Below the pieces are notes generated by a model, which had not been told where the DNA came from, made no database searches, and saw only the letters and a program-made list of their open reading frames with translations. The position numbers and the translations under genes were made by a program. This document shows positions 8,427-16,215 of a stretch of 64,000 nucleotides of DNA, piece by piece. This DNA comes from an uncultured Pelagibacteraceae bacterium (GTDB lineage: Bacteria; Pseudomonadota; Alphaproteobacteria; Pelagibacterales; Pelagibacteraceae). Position 1 is the first letter of the stretch. Each line of letters opens with the position of its first letter. The DNA lies in contig CACENJ010000001.1 in NCBI GenBank assembly GCA_902560855.1, positions 62,001-126,000 on the forward strand. Direction: 5' to 3'.

Positions 8427-9476
8427 ATGGTAAAAAAGGTAGGAGAACATATTACTTTAGATATCATCGGAACCAAGAAAGAGTATTCGCCTTCTTTCTT
8501 TGAGAAGCTGGTGTACAAAATTGCAAAAAAAGCAAAAGTTACAGTTCTCGAAATATCAAAACATAAATTTGAGCCTCAAGGTTTTACCTTGGTAGCTTTA
8601 CTAGCAGAGAGTCATATAAGCTTTCACACATTCCCGGAGAATGGAATAATAAGTTTTGATTTTTTTACTTGTGGAAAAGTCTCACCTTCAGTTGCTATAG
8701 ATATTATTAAAAAAGAAATTGGACATAAGAGAATTGTTAAAAAAGAATTTAATAGAGATACCATTGCCCTTTATGACGACATATATAGTTCGCCAGGACT
8801 GAAAAAATACTACATAGTAAATAACGTTTTGGAAGATTTTACTTCAAAAGTAGGCCAACATATTGAAATACTTGATCTAGAACAGTTTGGTAAATCATTA
8901 TTTATAGATAGTGAGTTACAAGTAGCAACTAATGATGAGCATTTGTATAGTTCAAACTTTGTAAATGCTGGATTGAAACTTAATAAAGCAAAAGATAAGG
9001 CAGCAATTATTGGTGGTGGAGATGGAGGAGTTGCAAGAGAATGTATTTCAAAAAATTTTAATTTTATTGATTGGTATGAATTAGATCCTGAAGTTGTTGA
9101 AGTATGTAATAAATATTTAAGCAAAGTTGGAAACAATGCTACCAAAAAAAATTCAGTAAAATGTATATGGGGAGATGCATTTGAGAGCATAAAATCTGTA
9201 GAGGACAATAGATATGACAAAATTTTTGTTGATTTAAATGATGATCAGTACTGCATAGATCTTGCAGCAAAAAACATGAAGTCTCTTAAAAGAATATTGA
9301 AGCCAAATGGTGTTATTACTGCACAAGTTGGTAGCCAAGATAAAAAACCAAAACAAGTTGATAGTTGGTTGAAAGTATTTAACAAAAGCTTTGGAAATAC
9401 AACTTTAGATAGGGTTTATATACCAAGTTTTGACTGTTCTTGGAATTTTGCTTCATCCATTAATCATTCTGGCTAG
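8427..9476 (+). CDS. S-adenosylmethionine decarboxylase / spermidine synthase fusion
   Basis: This 349-residue protein joins two successive polyamine enzymes. Residues 1-115 are a prokaryotic SpeD/SpeH-type AdoMet decarboxylase. The pyruvoyl cleavage pair is Glu61-Ser62 in AESHISFHTFPE, with His67 and Cys82. Residues about 120-349 are a spermidine synthase with GGGDGG (196-201), the YELD acidic turn (217-220), GDA with Asp250, and VDLNDD near 268. The products are an aminopropylated polyamine and methylthioadenosine, the substrate of the neighbouring mtnP. The ATG at 8427 is chosen because it follows GGGAGAAC and matches the SpeD start; the upstream extension lies antisense to the aldolase gene. 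Confidence 0.93.
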   Translation: MVKKVGEHITLDIIGTKKEYSPSFFEKLVYKIAKKAKVTVLEISKHKFEPQGFTLVALLAESHISFHTFPENGIISFDFFTCGKVSPSVAIDIIKKEIGHKRIVKKEFNRDTIALYDDIYSSPGLKKYYIVNNVLEDFTSKVGQHIEILDLEQFGKSLFIDSELQVATNDEHLYSSNFVNAGLKLNKAKDKAAIIGGGDGGVARECISKNFNFIDWYELDPEVVEVCNKYLSKVGNNATKKNSVKCIWGDAFESIKSVEDNRYDKIFVDLNDDQYCIDLAAKNMKSLKRILKPNGVITAQVGSQDKKPKQVDSWLKVFNKSFGNTTLDRVYIPSFDCSWNFASSINHSG

Positions 9477-9537
9477 AATTATCTTTTTAATTTCATAAAA
9501 TTATGGAATAATTATCTTTAATTTTTTTGGAGGGAAA

Positions 9538-10389
9538 ATGAATATAATTAAAAAATTTAGCTTGGGTTTATTGATAACTTTATTTTTAACAATATCTGCC
9601 AATGCTGATAAAATAAGAATAGGAACAGAAGGTGCTTACCCACCTTGGAATTCAAAAGATGCTTCAGGTAAACTAATTGGATTTGAGGTTGAATTAGCTT
9701 GGGCGCTTTGCAGATACATTGGAAAACAATGTGTAATTGTTGAACAAGATTGGGATGGAATGATTCCAGCATTATTAATGAGAAAATTTGATGCAATAAT
9801 GGCTGGTATGTCAATTACTGCTGAAAGACAAAAAACAATAACTTTCTCACAAGGTTATGCAGATGAAGTTGCACAATTAGCAGTAATGAAAGGATCTAGT
9901 TTAGAAGGAATGGATACACCATCAGGTATTAATTTATCTTTAGGTGGTTCAGATGTTAAAAGTGCTTTAAAAACTTTAACAAGTGCTCTAGCAGGAAAAA
10001 CTGTTTGTGTTCAAACAGCAACTATTCACCAAAACTTTTTAGATTCAGGTGATGTGGGAAGTGTAAATGTTAGAACTTACAAAACACAAGATGAAGTAAA
10101 CTTAGATTTAGCTTCTGGAAGATGCGATGCTGCACTTGCTGCTGCTGTTGCATTTACAGATTATGCAGAGAAATCTGGCAAACCTGTTGTTCTAGTTGGT
10201 CCAACATTTTCTGGAGGAGCTTTTGGTAACGGAGTTGGAGTTGGCCTTAGACAAGGTGGAGATGACGCTATTGGGCAAAGAGATGCTGAGCTACTAAAAG
10301 AGTTTAACAAAGCCATTGACCAAGCAAGAAAAGATGGAGTTATTAGCAGAATTGCTATTAAGTGGTTTGGTTTCGACGCTTCTATGTAA
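9538..10389 (+). CDS. ABC transporter substrate-binding protein, polar amino acid type
   Basis: This 283-residue periplasmic binding protein (family 3) has a signal peptide of about 23 residues ending in ANA. The mature start IRIGTEGAYPPWNSKD, the GFEVELAWALC block and DAIMAGMSIT are typical of lysine/arginine/ornithine, octopine and nopaline binders. It presumably captures a basic amino acid or opine-like compound; the exact ligand is not readable. A strong ribosome-binding site, GGAGGG, sits six bases before the ATG, in contrast to most genes here. Two permease genes follow after a perfect hairpin. An ornithine or arginine ligand would fit the polyamine genes upstream, but that is speculative. 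Confidence 0.92.
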   Translation: MNIIKKFSLGLLITLFLTISANADKIRIGTEGAYPPWNSKDASGKLIGFEVELAWALCRYIGKQCVIVEQDWDGMIPALLMRKFDAIMAGMSITAERQKTITFSQGYADEVAQLAVMKGSSLEGMDTPSGINLSLGGSDVKSALKTLTSALAGKTVCVQTATIHQNFLDSGDVGSVNVRTYKTQDEVNLDLASGRCDAALAAAVAFTDYAEKSGKPVVLVGPTFSGGAFGNGVGVGLRQGGDDAIGQRDAELLKEFNKAIDQARKDGVISRIAIKWFGFDASM

Positions 10390-10402
10390 TTAATTTTAGA
10401 TT

Positions 10403-10427
10403 TGGCGACTATAATATATAGTCGCCA
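10403..10427 (+). promoter_or_regulatory. Perfect intercistronic hairpin between binding protein and permease genes
   Basis: GGCGACTATA (10404-10413) and TATAGTCGCC (10417-10426) are perfect inverted complements with a three-base ATA loop, and an outer T-A pair makes 11 bp. No U-run follows, so it is not a standard terminator. It ends six bases before the permease ATG. Such structures commonly protect the 3' end of the binding-protein message or limit downstream expression. Its GC-rich base is striking in this AT-rich DNA. Confidence 0.8.
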
Positions 10428-10433
10428 GTCTGT

Positions 10434-11126
10434 ATGGAACTTCTAGCATTTGGAAAAACTGGTTGGGGAGACGAACTTTTTTACGCAACCCTGATGACTT
10501 TGGCCGTATCTGTTACAGCCATGCTAATTGGTTTTTTTTTCGCATTAATTTTTACACCATTAAAATTATCTAAATATAAAACACTTAATTTAATTGGAAA
10601 TTTTTACACTACTGTAATTAGAGGAGTCCCAGAACTTCTAGTGATTTACTTATTTTTCTTTGGAGGTAGTGGAGCAATAATGTATGTGGCATCTATGTTT
10701 GGATATTATGAATATATTGAAATTAATGCTTTTATAACTGGTTCATTTGCAATTGGCATTATATCAGGAGCTTATTCTACAGAAGTTTTTAGAGGTGCAA
10801 TTCAATCTATAGACAAAGGTCAATTTGAGGCTTCAAAGGTTTTAGGAATAAAAAAGCATGTACAATTTTATAAAGTTGTTTTGCCACAAATGTTAAGACT
10901 AGCTATTCCAAATTTGAGCAATGTTTGGCAAATAACTTTAAAAGATACATCTCTTATTTCTGTTACTGGATTAGTAGAAATAATGAGACAATCTTATATA
11001 GCAGCAGGATCAACACGAGATCCTTTATTTTTTTATTCGTTTGCTGCAGTTTTATATTTACTACTAACATATCTTAGCATGAAGTTAATAAACAGATTAG
11101 AAGTTAAATACAGCAGGGGATATTGA
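10434..11126 (+). CDS. ABC transporter permease, HisQ/OccQ type
   Basis: This 230-residue inner-membrane permease belongs to the polar amino-acid importer family. It has about five membrane segments and the EAA loop EASKVLGIKKHVQFYKVVLP near residues 132-151, which docks the ATPase. The ATG at 10434 has no visible ribosome-binding site and sits six bases after the hairpin, so translation may be coupled or deliberately weak. Its end overlaps the next permease by four bases. It works as a heterodimer with that product and the binding protein upstream. Confidence 0.92.
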   Translation: MELLAFGKTGWGDELFYATLMTLAVSVTAMLIGFFFALIFTPLKLSKYKTLNLIGNFYTTVIRGVPELLVIYLFFFGGSGAIMYVASMFGYYEYIEINAFITGSFAIGIISGAYSTEVFRGAIQSIDKGQFEASKVLGIKKHVQFYKVVLPQMLRLAIPNLSNVWQITLKDTSLISVTGLVEIMRQSYIAAGSTRDPLFFYSFAAVLYLLLTYLSMKLINRLEVKYSRGY

Positions 11127-11797
11127 TGGATTTTGAATTAATGATTATTAGTTTTCCGAAGTTGCTTAATGCTACTGTTATTACATTAAAATTATTATCA
11201 CTATCACTATTTTTTGGATTATTTATTGGACTCATATTTGCAGTTTTGAGAATGAATAAAAATCCAATATTAAATAAGTTTTCTTATGGTTATTCTTATA
11301 TATTTAGAGGAACTCCACTTTTAGTACAAATATTTATTATTTATTTTGGGTTAGGTCAGATAGAATATTTAAGATCAACAGTATTATGGATTATATTAAA
11401 AGAACCCTATTGGTGCGCAATTATTGCATTTGCATTGAATACAGGTGCTTATACGTCTGAAATCTTACGATCAGCATTTCAAACAATAAAACCAGGCTTT
11501 ATAGAAGCTGGGAAAAGTCTGGGTATTTCAAACAAAATTATTTTTTACAAAATTCAAATACCGATCGCTATTAGACAGTCATTGCCAGCATATGGTAATG
11601 AAATTATACTAATGATGAAAGGAACTTCTTTGGCAAGTACAGTTACTTTAATGGATCTAACTGGTGTTGCAAAATATATTATATCAACAACATTTAAACC
11701 AATAGAAGTATTTATTGTTGCCGGTAGTATTTATTTATTTATGACTTTTGTTATTCACAATTTAATTAAATATTTAGAGAAAAAATATAGCTATTAA
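11123..11797 (+). CDS. ABC transporter permease, HisM/OccM type
   Basis: This is the second permease of the amino-acid importer, 224 residues, with several membrane spans and the EAA loop EAGKSLGISNKIIFYKIQIP near residue 130. Its start overlaps the previous stop, indicating translational coupling. The usual hisP/occP-like ATPase gene does not follow: the next gene is on the other strand and overlaps this one by four bases. The ATPase must be encoded elsewhere or shared with another importer. Confidence 0.92.
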   Translation: MMDFELMIISFPKLLNATVITLKLLSLSLFFGLFIGLIFAVLRMNKNPILNKFSYGYSYIFRGTPLLVQIFIIYFGLGQIEYLRSTVLWIILKEPYWCAIIAFALNTGAYTSEILRSAFQTIKPGFIEAGKSLGISNKIIFYKIQIPIAIRQSLPAYGNEIILMMKGTSLASTVTLMDLTGVAKYIISTTFKPIEVFIVAGSIYLFMTFVIHNLIKYLEKKYSY

Positions 11798-12183
11798 TAA
11801 CTAGTATATTCTTTTATTTCTTTAATTTTTGATCCAGTATGATTATTTATTTCCAATTTAATTGTAGCTCTGTTGTCATTAAAAAAATGTATATCTCTAG
11901 AAAGTTTAATGAACTTTTCTCCAAAATCTGAATTTTTTTCGCACAATCTTTTATCATCTTCTATAATCCATAGTTTTGAATTTATTTCTTTTAAATTTTT
12001 AAAAAGACTATTTAGTTTATCATCAGATTTAACATTTTTGTCTAATTGGTCTTTTAAAACATTATATTCATCATTAATAAACTTAAGTTTGTCAGGATCT
12101 TTAATTTTTTCTTTTTTTATCTCTAAAATAGAAATTTTGTCTAGAAGTTCCCCTACAGATATTTCAACTAAAATTTTATTCAT
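11794..12183 (-). CDS. DUF6165-like protein of unknown function
   Basis: This 129-residue protein opens with VEISVGELLDKISILEIKKEKI, the signature of the DUF6165 family as I recall it. The rest is mostly helical and charged and probably coiled coil. No function is known. Relatives tend to occur beside glycosyltransferases of cell-surface clusters. That fits here, since a GT9 gene starts divergently 32 bases away. The 3' end overlaps the permease gene by four bases, tail to tail. Confidence 0.65.
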   Translation of the reverse strand: MNKILVEISVGELLDKISILEIKKEKIKDPDKLKFINDEYNVLKDQLDKNVKSDDKLNSLFKNLKEINSKLWIIEDDKRLCEKNSDFGEKFIKLSRDIHFFNDNRATIKLEINNHTGSKIKEIKEYTSY

Positions 12184-12215
12184 AAAAACTTATAGTGTGA
12201 TAAGTTGTTTAAAAT

Positions 12216-13157
12216 ATGTCTAACATATTAATTATTAAACATGGCTCTTTAGGAGATATAGCGCAAGCCTGTGGTGCAATTCAAGATATTTTTGAAAACC
12301 ACAAAGATGATAAAATATACTTATTGACAACAGGACCTTATGTAGAAGTTTTTAAAAAAAATCCTTTTATAACAGATGTTATTTTAGATAAAAGATTATC
12401 ACGTTTTAATTTGATTTATTTATATTCATTAATGCGAAGTATAAAAAAATTGAATATCAAAAGAGTATACGACCTTCAAAACTCGTCTCGAACAAAATTT
12501 TATCAAAGAATTCTTTTTCCAAATTCTGGTTTAAATAAATGGTCAAGTTCTGAAACAACACTACCAAATGATAAAACCAAGGAAGAATTTGATAAAAAAC
12601 CAGTTCTTGATAGATTTGATCATCAATTAAAAACTTCTGGACTTTCTACAAAAAATACAATGTTTCCAGATTTTTCATGGGCATGTTCAGATATTAAAAA
12701 TATTAAAGATGAATACAAACTAGATAAATACATTCTTCTTTTTCCATTTTGCTCTCCACATTTAGATCATAAGAAATGGCCTTTATACAATGAATTAATT
12801 GATTTAATAAAAAATAAATATCAAGGCCAGTATAAGATTGTAATTGCACCAGGACCATCAGAAATAAAAGACTCAAAAAAAATAAATGCTACTTGTGTAT
12901 TAAATAATGGAAAAGCTCTTGATATATCAGAATTGTCTTCTTTAATTAAAGAAAGCTCCTTTGTAATTGCAAATGATACTGGTCCAGCACATATGGCAGC
13001 TCACTTAAATGCAAAAGGTCTAACGTTATTTGGCTCTCATACTACAGCTCATAAAGTTAGTATTGAAAGAGAAAACTTCAAAGCAATACAAGTTTCTAAT
13101 TTAAATAAATTAAGTGCGAATAAAGTTTTTGAAAAGTTTGAAGAAAAAATTAATTAA
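12216..13157 (+). CDS. Glycosyltransferase family 9 (heptosyltransferase-like)
   Basis: This 313-residue protein has the GT9 layout. The N-terminal ILIIKHGSLGDIAQACGAI resembles the ADP-heptose:LPS heptosyltransferase start, where the acidic residue of GSLGD is conserved. The C-terminal FVIANDTGPAHMAAHL block is the sugar-nucleotide site. It likely adds a heptose or similar sugar to lipopolysaccharide core at the cytoplasmic face of the inner membrane. The exact acceptor cannot be told. A second GT9 gene lies at 53559-54533. Confidence 0.85.
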   Translation: MSNILIIKHGSLGDIAQACGAIQDIFENHKDDKIYLLTTGPYVEVFKKNPFITDVILDKRLSRFNLIYLYSLMRSIKKLNIKRVYDLQNSSRTKFYQRILFPNSGLNKWSSSETTLPNDKTKEEFDKKPVLDRFDHQLKTSGLSTKNTMFPDFSWACSDIKNIKDEYKLDKYILLFPFCSPHLDHKKWPLYNELIDLIKNKYQGQYKIVIAPGPSEIKDSKKINATCVLNNGKALDISELSSLIKESSFVIANDTGPAHMAAHLNAKGLTLFGSHTTAHKVSIERENFKAIQVSNLNKLSANKVFEKFEEKIN

Positions 13158-13570
13158 GAATATATTTTGTCTGCTAAACCGTAACAAAGTATTGCACTAA
13201 GGATCATTAATATTCCTGGTGCATAAATACCTTCATCTGAAGTTTTTTCAGTATGACCAAGCTTATTTATTTTAATTGAATAAATTCCGACAAAAAATGC
13301 CATTAAATTTTGTATAAATACCAAGTTAAAAAATCCCCAAGTACCTTCAACACCATTTGGTCTGATGAACATTATATACAAAGCTACTAGTACAGAACCT
13401 ATAAAGAATGATCCGAAAAATCTAACCATGATAGCTGAAGTATGATCCATTGCATATTCGTCACAAAAATTTTTTGTTCCAAAAACACATCTATAAGCAT
13501 AAAAGGCATAACCTATGAAATGAACTATAAAAATTATTAAATAAATAATTCCATTAAATTTATCGATCAT
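13154..13570 (-). CDS. Four-span membrane protein of unknown function
   Basis: I do not recognise this 138-residue protein. It has about four hydrophobic segments: residues 7-25, about 47-66, about 82-100 and 115-133. Between the first two lies a loop with two cysteines (YRCVFGTKNFCDEYAMDH) that could form a disulfide or bind metal. It is downstream of the GT4 glycosyltransferase gene on the same strand, 12 bases away, and overlaps the GT9 gene tail to tail by four bases. No function can be assigned. Confidence 0.7.
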   Translation of the reverse strand: MIDKFNGIIYLIIFIVHFIGYAFYAYRCVFGTKNFCDEYAMDHTSAIMVRFFGSFFIGSVLVALYIMFIRPNGVEGTWGFFNLVFIQNLMAFFVGIYSIKINKLGHTEKTSDEGIYAPGILMILSAILCYGLADKIYS

Positions 13571-13582
13571 AAAATTACCTTA

Positions 13583-14665
13583 TCACAAAATTTTTAAATA
13601 ATCTTTAACAATATTATTCCAATCAAATTTAGTTGAGTAATCTTTTGCCTTTTTACCCATTTCCACATATGAATTATTTTTTAAAGCTAAATCTATACTA
13701 GAATAAATTTCATCCAAATTATTACCATCACAAATAATTCCAGTTTCTTTATCTTTAATTGCATCAGATGCGCCACCATCTTTGCCACCTATAGATGGAA
13801 CTCCATATTGTGCAGCTTCTACATAGGCAATTCCAAAACCTTCAACTGATTTTTTGTGAATAATTGAAGGCATAACAAATAGATTTGACTTAGAAATTAA
13901 TGCATTTTTTAAGCTTTGAGTAATATCTTTTAGAAACAATACTTGCTTATCCAAATTCAATTCTTTAACTAAATTCTTTATATTTTCTTCTTCCTCACCC
14001 AAACCAATGCATATGTAAATTATATTTGGGTAGATTTCTTTTAAATTTCTTAATGCCATAATTACTTTTTCATGATTTTTACGTTTATCGAATCTAGAAA
14101 CAGTAATTATTTTTGGATTTTTACCTTTAAGAAAATTTTCTGCTTCTTCTAATGATTTATTATCAATGGGTTTAATGGGATAGACTCCAGGATTAATTAC
14201 TTTAATTTTATTAGAATTTACTCCATTTTCTATAGCAAGGTTTTTTGTAAATTCAGAATTAGCAACAACATGATCTACATTATTTAAAACATTTAAAACT
14301 CTTTTATACGATCTGGTGTTTTTATCATGATTAATTTCTTTTGAATGAATTAAACAAATTTTTTTTTTATTAGATTTTATTAATTCTAAACTTTTCCAAT
14401 GATCAGCAATTATACATTCAATTTTTTTATTTTTTTTAATAAATTCATTAACTAGATAAGCTTTTCTATATTTTCTTATTAACTTTGCTCCACCGATTCT
14501 TTCAATTGAAAATGAAACACTATCATCAATTTCTTTATGTTTTTCTTGATAGTCAGCAAACACTTTAGTTAAATTATATTTTGAAATAGAGTTTGTTAGA
14601 CCCCACATTAAATTTTGCATTCCACCTACCTCTGGAGGAAAAGATCTTGTAACTACTAAATACAT
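13583..14665 (-). CDS. Glycosyltransferase family 4
   Basis: This 360-residue GT-B enzyme starts with TRSFPPEVGGMQNL, the usual N-terminal glycine loop. The donor domain has SRFDKRKNHEKVI near residue 192. The ExxE-type element EGFGIAYVEAAQYGVPSIG near residue 275 holds the two glutamates that bind the sugar nucleotide. It probably builds a surface polysaccharide or glycolipid; donor and acceptor are unknown. Its start codon shares one base with the stop codon of the thioredoxin-like gene upstream, so the two are coupled. Confidence 0.88.
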   Translation of the reverse strand: MYLVVTRSFPPEVGGMQNLMWGLTNSISKYNLTKVFADYQEKHKEIDDSVSFSIERIGGAKLIRKYRKAYLVNEFIKKNKKIECIIADHWKSLELIKSNKKKICLIHSKEINHDKNTRSYKRVLNVLNNVDHVVANSEFTKNLAIENGVNSNKIKVINPGVYPIKPIDNKSLEEAENFLKGKNPKIITVSRFDKRKNHEKVIMALRNLKEIYPNIIYICIGLGEEEENIKNLVKELNLDKQVLFLKDITQSLKNALISKSNLFVMPSIIHKKSVEGFGIAYVEAAQYGVPSIGGKDGGASDAIKDKETGIICDGNNLDEIYSSIDLALKNNSYVEMGKKAKDYSTKFDWNNIVKDYLKIL

Positions 14666-15222
14666 TAATTATTAATCCACTTAATATTGCATCCCATGCT
14701 TGGAATTTGCTCTTTCGGACCATTTCCTGTTTGAGAAATTTGAATCATAGCTTTATACAAATCACTGATACCATTTCCAACTGGTTTTAAATCTTTTAAT
14801 TCTCTTATTCTTCCTCTGTATTGAAGTTCTAAGTTTTTATTATAGCCAAAAAAATCTGGAGTACATACCGCACCATATTTTTTTGCAACTTCTTGAGTTT
14901 CATCAAAAAGATAAGGAAAATTAAAATTATGATCTCGAGAAAATTTAATCATATTATCAAACGAATCTTCGGGATAATTTTTTACATCGTTAGAGGAAAT
15001 TGCTAAAGAATTAATACCATTAGCTTTTAATTTTTTACAATCCTGAACAATTTCTTCAATTACAGCTTTAACATATGGACAGTGATTGCATATAAACATT
15101 ACCAAGGTGCCATTTTTACCCTTAATATCATTAAGTGAAATAACTTTATTTTCAGTAGAATTTAATTCAAAGCTTTCAGCTTTTTTTCCGAAATCACATA
15201 TTGGAGTTTTTGTTAGTGACAT
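14665..15222 (-). CDS. Thioredoxin-like (PRX-like) protein
   Basis: This 185-residue cytoplasmic protein has a thioredoxin fold of the AhpC/TSA-redoxin group, with the active site ICNHCPYVKA (Cys45, Cys48). The NHC-P-Y-V form is typical of a broad, poorly characterised family often called thioredoxin family protein. A cis-proline is likely in VCTPDFF near residue 120. It may reduce peroxides or protein disulfides, but no substrate is known. It starts 19 bases from the divergent gamma-carbonic-anhydrase gene and is coupled downstream to a GT4 gene. Confidence 0.85.
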   Translation of the reverse strand: MSLTKTPICDFGKKAESFELNSTENKVISLNDIKGKNGTLVMFICNHCPYVKAVIEEIVQDCKKLKANGINSLAISSNDVKNYPEDSFDNMIKFSRDHNFNFPYLFDETQEVAKKYGAVCTPDFFGYNKNLELQYRGRIRELKDLKPVGNGISDLYKAMIQISQTGNGPKEQIPSMGCNIKWINN

Positions 15223-15241
15223 GTTAAGTATTATATAAAGT

Positions 15242-15763
15242 ATGTTTTATGATTTTGAAAATAAAAAACCAAAAAATTTAGGAGAAAATTGGGCAGCTCC
15301 TAATGCAACAATTATTGGAGATGTTACATTAGAAAAAAATACAAGTATTTGGTTTAATGCAACCCTCAGAGGAGATATTGAAAATATTCATGTAGGCGAG
15401 GGTTCAAATGTTCAAGATGGTAGTGTTTTACACACAGATCCAGGCTATCCATTAAAAATAGGAAAAAATGTTACTGTTGGGCATATGGTTATGCTTCATG
15501 GATGTACAATTGGCAACAATAGTTTAATTGGCATTGGAGCTGTAATTTTAAACAATGCCAAGATTGGTAGCAATTGTGTCATAGGAGCAAAATCATTAAT
15601 AACTGAAAATAAAGAAATTCCAGACAATTCTCTTGTAGTTGGCTCACCAGGAAGAGTTATTAGAAAAGTTACAGACGAAGAAGCTAAAGCTATTAAAGAA
15701 AACGCAATACGTTACCAAGAAAACTGGAAAAAATATTTAAAAATAGCAGGTTTAGACAAATGA
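15242..15763 (+). CDS. Gamma-carbonic anhydrase family protein
   Basis: This 173-residue protein is a left-handed beta-helix built of hexapeptide repeats from about residue 20 to 135, with a C-terminal helix. The three zinc ligands His64, His81 and His86 are in their expected places (LHTDPG, VGHMVMLHG), so a trimeric zinc site is plausible. Relatives include YrdA, PaaY and CaiE; carbonic anhydrase activity varies and is not assured. Its stop overlaps the following nuclease start by four bases. Confidence 0.9.
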   Translation: MFYDFENKKPKNLGENWAAPNATIIGDVTLEKNTSIWFNATLRGDIENIHVGEGSNVQDGSVLHTDPGYPLKIGKNVTVGHMVMLHGCTIGNNSLIGIGAVILNNAKIGSNCVIGAKSLITENKEIPDNSLVVGSPGRVIRKVTDEEAKAIKENAIRYQENWKKYLKIAGLDK

Positions 15764-16215
15764 AAAAAATTTTAGGGATAGTGGTTATGGGTTTGTTGTG
15801 GTGCAATGTTGCTTCAGCAAATAATCTTAAAGTTGTTGATGGTGACACAATTATTTTAAACGGTGAAAAGATACGTTTTTCGGGAATTGATACGCCTGAA
15901 CTAAAACAAACTTGTTTACAAAACACCGAAGAAGTAGACTGTGGTATGTTTGCAAAGATTCTATTGGTTAAAAAGATTGGTAACAATATACCTAAATGCA
16001 TTAGTGAAGGCAAAGATATTTATAAAAGAACCTTGGCGGAATGTTTTGTGAATGGTAAAAGTCTATCAAAATTTTTAGTACGAAGTGGTTATGCTTTTGC
16101 ATATAGAAAATATTCAACAAAATTTATTGCAGATGAAGATTTTGCAAAGGCTAATAAACTTGGAATGTGGGCGATGAAGTTCCAATATCCATGGGATTTT
16201 AGAAAGAAATCGTGA
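15760..16215 (+). CDS. Secreted thermonuclease (SNase-like)
   Basis: This 151-residue exported protein has a signal peptide of about 20 residues and a staphylococcal-nuclease domain. The catalytic set is visible: Asp27/Asp29 in VVDGDT, Arg39, Asp44 and Glu47 in RFSGIDTPE, and Arg90 in YKRTLAEC. It should cleave DNA or RNA in the periplasm or outside the cell, perhaps to feed on nucleic acids. It is coupled by overlaps to the carbonic-anhydrase-like gene before it and the hydrolase after it. Its signal peptide is strikingly like that of the following gene. Confidence 0.9.
   Translation: MKKILGIVVMGLLWCNVASANNLKVVDGDTIILNGEKIRFSGIDTPELKQTCLQNTEEVDCGMFAKILLVKKIGNNIPKCISEGKDIYKRTLAECFVNGKSLSKFLVRSGYAFAYRKYSTKFIADEDFAKANKLGMWAMKFQYPWDFRKKS

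Noticed and set aside
11873..12223. Open reading frame of 116 codons antisense to the DUF6165-like gene
   Set aside because: It is Ser/Phe/Leu-rich as expected for the complement of a Lys/Glu-rich gene, and it overlaps the real gene fully.
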